NCBI RefSeq assembly: GCF_024970185.1
Contig: NZ_CP103965.1
Location: forward strand, 3,530,001 to 3,594,000
Reading direction: 5' to 3'
DNA: 64,000 bases
Source: Pseudomonas sp. N3-W
GTDB taxonomy: Bacteria > Pseudomonadota > Gammaproteobacteria > Pseudomonadales > Pseudomonadaceae
Part shown: positions 60,448 to 64,000 of the stretch, piece after piece
Layout: every line of letters begins with the position of its first letter
Numbering within the stretch: position 1 is the first letter of the stretch
Notes under the pieces: generated by a model
The model's input: the letters and a program-made list of their open reading frames with translations, nothing else
The model's database searches: none
Told to the model about the DNA's origin: nothing
Position numbers and translations under genes: made by a program

Positions 60448-60484
60448 GCAGCCCTTCACGACAGGCAGCATCCGGCCAAAAGTG
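60448..60484 (+). repeat. Intergenic repeat, copy A
   Basis: About 37 bases (TGCAGCCCTTCACGACAGGC followed by a GGCAGC-like core) that recur in inverted orientation at 61698-61735. It is distinct from the REP family. Confidence 0.6.
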
Positions 60485-60560
60485 AACGATCAATTAGGAG
60501 TTGTTACGAAGAGCTGTCCCCATTTAATGAGCGATCAAACATCAGGTTGATGAACCGCAA

Positions 60561-60962
60561 ATGAGCAAACTGGGTTGCAAGTGTGGCCATGTGATTACCG
60601 ATCAGACCGACAGCTTGCCCTACAAGGCGAGCCTGCTTCGCGATGAGGTAGAAAATGAATTTTGGGATGAGGTGCACCGGGAACTCAAGCCTCTGGTCGA
60701 GTCGGCGGAGTCCGGAGACAAAGCTGCGATCTCCGATGCATTGGGCCAGTTTTCACCCTGGTTCAGCGATGCGGACAATTTGCAAGACCGGATATCCAGC
60801 CTCTACATTCAACGAATGTCGACTGTCTACGAGTGCCAGAACTGTGGGCGCCTTTGGGTGCAAAAACAAGACAGTGAAAAATTTGTTTCCTATGTCCCAG
60901 AGGAAGGCACATATGGCGCAATATTGGCAGCGGCATCAGGAGAATTTGAAAATCTGGATTAA
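60561..60962 (+). CDS. Hypothetical protein with CxC and CxxC motifs
   Basis: A 133-residue protein with paired cysteines at the N-terminus (GCKCGHVI) and C-terminal third (ECQNCGRLWV), spaced as in zinc-ribbon proteins, with a helical middle rich in Glu and Asp. It probably binds one zinc. No family name is recognised. It lies in the accessory stretch, between two copies of the intergenic repeat. Codon use is close to that of the VOC gene. Confidence 0.68.
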   Translation: MSKLGCKCGHVITDQTDSLPYKASLLRDEVENEFWDEVHRELKPLVESAESGDKAAISDALGQFSPWFSDADNLQDRISSLYIQRMSTVYECQNCGRLWVQKQDSEKFVSYVPEEGTYGAILAAASGEFENLD

Positions 60963-61304
60963 GTGTGCGCGATTGGTCGGAAGCGAAAAGTGCAATCGGC
61001 AGCAAACGGCCAGAAGCGGTCAGTCATGCCCTGACACTTCCCGCCGAAGTGCTCGGTCGAATGTATCTTTAGAACCAAAACCTATTCATTACTCTCCACG
61101 CTGCGATTCCGGCCTGGCCAACGCATCCCGCCGGCGTCGCGTATGCCCACACGCTTGAGCCAAGATTTGTACTACGCTCCCCAAGCGCCTTCTTAATAGT
61201 CAGGCCATGAACACAACGTATGTTTTGTATGAAATTAAATAATCGCCATATTATTTGTGGTGATTTCCTTTGAAGGGAAGCTTCGATCAGGAACGAATGA
61301 AACT
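60963..61304. other. 342-base interval with no clear gene
   Basis: It contains repeat copy B and an AT-rich stretch just before the next frame. No promoter, RNA gene or frame with coding character was found. Confidence 0.5.
60992..61020 (+). repeat. Intergenic repeat, copy B
   Basis: GCAATCGGCAGCAAACGGCC followed by AGAAGCGGTC; 21 of 22 bases (60998-61019) match the inverse of the copy at 61698-61719. Confidence 0.65.
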
Positions 61305-61643
61305 ATGATAACTGTCATTACAGCACCCGTTATCTCTCATATAAATGACCGGCATGGCCCAAATGGCGAAAGCGGCTCGAATTTCACTTCTGCCTTTCTG
61401 GACAATAGTAGCGGCTTAGGTGGAGTAGCGAAATATGTCGTAGATCATGGTGCTTGCGCATTCAGCTGGAGCTACGACGGTGCTCCCGTCCATACCTATT
61501 ACTACAACTTCAGAGCTGCAATAGGTACAGGAATAGATGAATACGGAAGAACTATAGATTTCCAAGCCGTTGAAGTTATCGGAACTCCCAGTGGAGAGAT
61601 ATTATGGGTAAGCACCATGTTTCCCAAGTATAAGATGACATAG
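61305..61643 (+). CDS. AT-rich orphan reading frame, 112 aa
   Basis: No family is recognised. The sequence is rich in Gly, Ser, Asn, Tyr and Phe (VISHINDRHGPNGESGSN, CAFSWSYDGAPVHTYYYN), suggesting a beta-rich protein, and its GC content is far below the genome norm. The start could be a GTG at 61257 or this ATG; neither has a clear ribosome binding site. The frame lies between inverted copies of the intergenic repeat (60998-61019 and 61698-61719). It could be an acquired gene or a fragment. Confidence 0.4.
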   Translation: MITVITAPVISHINDRHGPNGESGSNFTSAFLDNSSGLGGVAKYVVDHGACAFSWSYDGAPVHTYYYNFRAAIGTGIDEYGRTIDFQAVEVIGTPSGEILWVSTMFPKYKMT

Positions 61644-61697
61644 CTAATTCTATTGAATTGTCGCTATTGTATTTCTGAAATACCGACAGGTGAAAGG

Positions 61698-61735
61698 CCG
61701 CTTCTGGCCGATTGCTGCCTGTCGTAAAGGGCTGC
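61698..61735 (-). repeat. Intergenic repeat, copy C (inverted)
   Basis: The reverse complement reads like copy A over about 37 bases and like copy B over 22 bases. Confidence 0.65.
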
Positions 61736-61754
61736 AATCGACCCATAGCTGCCG

Positions 61755-61777
61755 GTCAGCAACGGCAGCAAACGGCC
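61755..61777 (+). repeat. Intergenic repeat, partial copy D
   Basis: The segment ends with GGCAGCAAACGGCC as in copy B, and is cut off where the inverted-repeat element begins at 61779. Confidence 0.5.
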
Positions 61778-61778
61778 G

Positions 61779-61935
61779 AGGCTGTGGAAAAACGTTTTAG
61801 AGCAAGTATGACGGTCAGAATCGGAACGAAAATCGCGCGCCTACGCAAATTTCAGCTCCGCTGCATAACCAAACACTGGCAGATTTAACGTAGCGACGCA
61901 GACTTCAAAATGGCGCCTACGTTTTTACACAGCCT
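61779..61935. mobile_element. MITE-like inverted-repeat element or IS remnant
   Basis: Terminal inverted repeats AGGCTGTGGAAAAACGT (61779-61795) and ACGTTTTTACACAGCCT (61919-61935) match at 16 of 17 positions. The interior is 123 bases and codes for nothing. The ends resemble the GGCTGTGTGAAAACG-type ends of transposons found in pseudomonads (from memory), so this is likely a deletion derivative that was mobilised in trans. No convincing target duplication was seen. Confidence 0.6.
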
Positions 61936-62195
61936 GGGCCAATAACAGCCGTTCATTCAGAGTTGCTTCTGTCCCACTACAGATGGTCGAAGGCGCATAT
62001 GAAATGAGGGGCGATTCACTGACGGCATTCGCAGTGCAAAGCAGTTTTTCAGCAGCTTATAAAGCGAGGACAGCCTGAGCACGGCGCGCTGTGCTGGCAT
62101 CCGGCACCATCGGCATTGAAATTGGCGTGATCCGCGAGTTACTCCCGGAGTATGGCTGCGTAGCATCGAAGGCATTCCATTCGAGGAGAAAGCAG

Positions 62196-63032
62196 ATGAC
62201 CGCGCACAATTCACCCGCACGAGTGGCCCTGGTTACCGGTGCATCTTCAGGTATGGGCAAGGCTTTCGCCAAGGCATTGCACGATGAGGGCCTGGTGGTC
62301 TATGCCGCCGCTCGTCGTCTGGAACAGATGAACGATTTGCGACAGCTGGGCGTACATACGTTGCAGATGGACATCACCTGCGATGAGCAAGTACAGGCGG
62401 CCGTCGAGCGTATTCAAGGCCGGCATCGCGCAGTCGATGTATTGATCAACAATGCCGGCTTCGGTCTGTATGGCGCCATGGAAGAGACTGGCATCGATGA
62501 GGCGCGCTATCAGTTCGAGGTCAATCTGTTCGGTCTGGCGCGTCTGACTCAACTGCTTTTACCGGCGATGCGCGAGAGGCGTGGCGGGCGGATCATCAAT
62601 ATTTCGTCGATGGGCGGCCGCCTCTACACACCGCTGGGTAGTTGGTATCACGCCAGCAAACATGCCCTGGAGGGTTGGTCGGACTGCTTGCGTCTGGAAC
62701 TGGCGCCCTTTGGCATCGACGTGGTGATCATCGAACCAGGAGTCATTTCCACCGAGTTTGGTGAGGTCATGGTCACGCCCCTGCTGCAGCGCTCCGGCAG
62801 TGGCGCCTACGCGCCCATGGCCCAGGCTATGGCCGCCGCCACCCGGAGCAGCTATACCAGTGGCGGTGGTTCTGACCCGCAGGTGATCAGCACGCTGATC
62901 CTGCATGCAGTCCGTGCCCGGCGCCCGAAAACGCGCTATATCGCTGGCAAATACGCACGACCGATGCTGTTCATCCGCAAGTGGTTTGGTGACCGGCTTT
63001 TCGACAAACTGGTGCTGTCGACCGTGAAGTAA
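62196..63032 (+). CDS. SDR-family oxidoreductase
   Basis: A 278-residue classical SDR. The cofactor motif TGASSGMG is at residues 14-21, NNAG at 86-89, the catalytic Ser137/138, Tyr151 and Lys155 (YHASK). The C-terminus has a hydrophobic tail (PMLFIRKWFGDRLFDKLVL). Close relatives are annotated as oxidoreductases of unknown substrate, retinol dehydrogenase-like. GAGGAGA precedes the ATG. It lies nine bases upstream of the AraC-type regulator and is probably in the same transcript. Confidence 0.92.
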   Translation: MTAHNSPARVALVTGASSGMGKAFAKALHDEGLVVYAAARRLEQMNDLRQLGVHTLQMDITCDEQVQAAVERIQGRHRAVDVLINNAGFGLYGAMEETGIDEARYQFEVNLFGLARLTQLLLPAMRERRGGRIINISSMGGRLYTPLGSWYHASKHALEGWSDCLRLELAPFGIDVVIIEPGVISTEFGEVMVTPLLQRSGSGAYAPMAQAMAAATRSSYTSGGGSDPQVISTLILHAVRARRPKTRYIAGKYARPMLFIRKWFGDRLFDKLVLSTVK

Positions 63033-63041
63033 GGGTACACC

Positions 63042-64000
63042 GTGAAGCAGGCGAGTCGTTTTAGTGTCCACCGCGGCTGGAGACTGTTGATCACCGACCT
63101 GGGCCTGCAGCCGGCCGACGTCCTGGCTCTGGCCGGTTTGCCGGGCGATCTGTTCAGTCGCGCCGACGCCAGCCTCACACCGGCCGATTACTTTGCCTTG
63201 TGGCGTGGCTTGGAGACAGCTGCAGGCGATCTGGAGCTGCCACTGGCGATTGCCCAGGCACTCTCGGTGGAAGTTTTTGATCCGCCGATTTTCGCCAGCC
63301 TGTGCAGCCCCAATCTGAACGTCGCCCTGCAACGCCTGAGCGAGTTCAAGCGCCTGATCGGGCCAATGCACCTGTTGCAGGAGGTCACTGCCGACGCCAC
63401 CACGGTCGAACTGAGCTGCTACGGCTATAGCGGTGCGTTGCCGCGCGCGCTGTGTACCACGGAGCTGGTGTTCTTCACCCAGCTGGCGCGGCTGGCGACC
63501 CGCCAGGCGATCGTGCCATTGGCGGTGACGCTGGTGCAGCCGCCACAGCAGGCCGAAGCCTATCAAGACTTCTTCGGTGTGCCTGTCAGCGCCGGCACGA
63601 GCAATCGCATCCGCTTTTGCACCGCAGATGCGGTGCGGCCGTTTCTAACCGAGGATGTGCAGATGTGGGACTTCTTTGCGAGCAACCTGCGCCAGCGTCT
63701 GTCGATGCTGGATGCCGAGGCTGGCATCGCCGAGCGTGTGCGGGTGGCACTGCTGCAGATGCTACCCAGCGGGCTGGGTTCCATCGAGGCCGTAGCCAGT
63801 CACCTGGCTATGAGCAAGCGCAGTCTGCAGCGGGCTTTGAGTGCCGAAGCCGCCAACTTCCAGGGCATTCTTGGCGCCACCCGTGCCGAGCTGGCCCGGC
63901 ATTATCTGAGCAACTCAACCTTGTCGTCTGGGGAAATCGCCTTTCTCTTGGGGTTCCAGGACGGTAACTCGTTTGTCCGTGCCTTCACCGCCTGGAGCGG
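63042..64000 (+). CDS. AraC-family transcriptional regulator, 3' end missing
   Basis: The frame starts with GTG at 63042 after AAGGG and stays open to the window end, giving 319 residues of a protein that is probably about 330-340 long. Residues about 15-200 form the N-terminal ligand-binding domain of the OruR/arabinose-binding-like type (LQPADVLALAGLPGDLFSRA). The C-terminal part has the first helix-turn-helix (GSIEAVASHLAMSKRSLQRAL) and most of the second (SSGEIAFLLGFQDGNSFVRAF). Its position nine bases after the SDR gene suggests that it regulates that gene or a linked pathway. The effector is unknown. Confidence 0.92.
   Translation, partial: MKQASRFSVHRGWRLLITDLGLQPADVLALAGLPGDLFSRADASLTPADYFALWRGLETAAGDLELPLAIAQALSVEVFDPPIFASLCSPNLNVALQRLSEFKRLIGPMHLLQEVTADATTVELSCYGYSGALPRALCTTELVFFTQLARLATRQAIVPLAVTLVQPPQQAEAYQDFFGVPVSAGTSNRIRFCTADAVRPFLTEDVQMWDFFASNLRQRLSMLDAEAGIAERVRVALLQMLPSGLGSIEAVASHLAMSKRSLQRALSAEAANFQGILGATRAELARHYLSNSTLSSGEIAFLLGFQDGNSFVRAFTAWS

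Larger units (their letters stand above)
61644..62195. other. 552-base interval with repeats and a MITE-like element
   Basis: It holds inverted repeat copy C, a partial copy D and the 157-bp inverted-repeat element listed separately. After that, up to the SDR start, no gene with coding character was found; the frame upstream of the SDR ATG is open to 62091 but has no start signal. Confidence 0.55.

Noticed and set aside
61257..61304. GTG-initiated extension of the AT-rich orphan frame
   Set aside because: No ribosome binding site; kept as an alternative start only.

Overview
The window looks like chromosomal DNA of a fluorescent Pseudomonas (P. fluorescens group). The evidence is a pyoverdine-type acylase gene (pvdQ) with a PvdS iron-starvation box, a MuxABC-OpmB efflux operon, a GlgE/TreS/TreYZ alpha-glucan and trehalose locus of the kind known from P. 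aeruginosa, high-GC codon use, and many Pseudomonas REP/REPIN palindromes between genes. No rRNA, tRNA, CRISPR array or intact insertion sequence was seen.

Layout. 0-6.5 kb: the 3' part of a large toxin-like gene with a metallopeptidase-type C-terminus, a FecR-family regulator with no adjacent sigma gene, and pvdQ on the other strand behind a canonical PvdS box. 6.5-16 kb: ordinary single genes, including a Fur-like small regulator, a LysR regulator divergent from an aldo/keto reductase, a chemoreceptor behind a sigma-28-type promoter, a DUF411 metal-binding protein with a DedA-like partner, a secreted alpha/beta hydrolase and a D-2-hydroxyacid dehydrogenase.

16-39.6 kb: the alpha-glucan/trehalose locus. 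On the + strand, glgA-treZ-malQ-treY is followed by a DUF2934 protein and glgX. On the - strand, glgE, a treS-maltokinase fusion and glgB converge towards it. Together these genes can elongate glucan (GlgA), convert linear glucan to trehalose (TreY, TreZ), recycle short maltodextrins (MalQ), debranch (GlgX), and turn trehalose back into branched glucan through maltose 1-phosphate (TreS-maltokinase, GlgE, GlgB). Between the arms sits a translationally coupled cassette (acyl-CoA dehydrogenase-like, PIG-L deacetylase, NodS-like methyltransferase), a second PIG-L paralogue that has lost two active-site residues, and an endonuclease/exonuclease/phosphatase-fold protein. A GAACTT-N17-TCGGA site before glgE suggests envelope or osmotic stress control by AlgU.

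39.6-58 kb: small proteins, an MgtC-like membrane protein, CcoG, a MocR-type regulator, an SDR, an MHYT-GGDEF-EAL c-di-GMP protein, the muxABC-opmB operon, thiol peroxidase and an SRPBCC protein. 58-62.2 kb: a probable outer-membrane protein and a DUF1254 protein cut to about half length, followed by a lower-GC accessory stretch with small orphan genes, a non-REP intergenic repeat family and a 157-bp MITE-like inverted-repeat element. 62.2-64 kb: an SDR gene and an AraC-family regulator that runs off the end.
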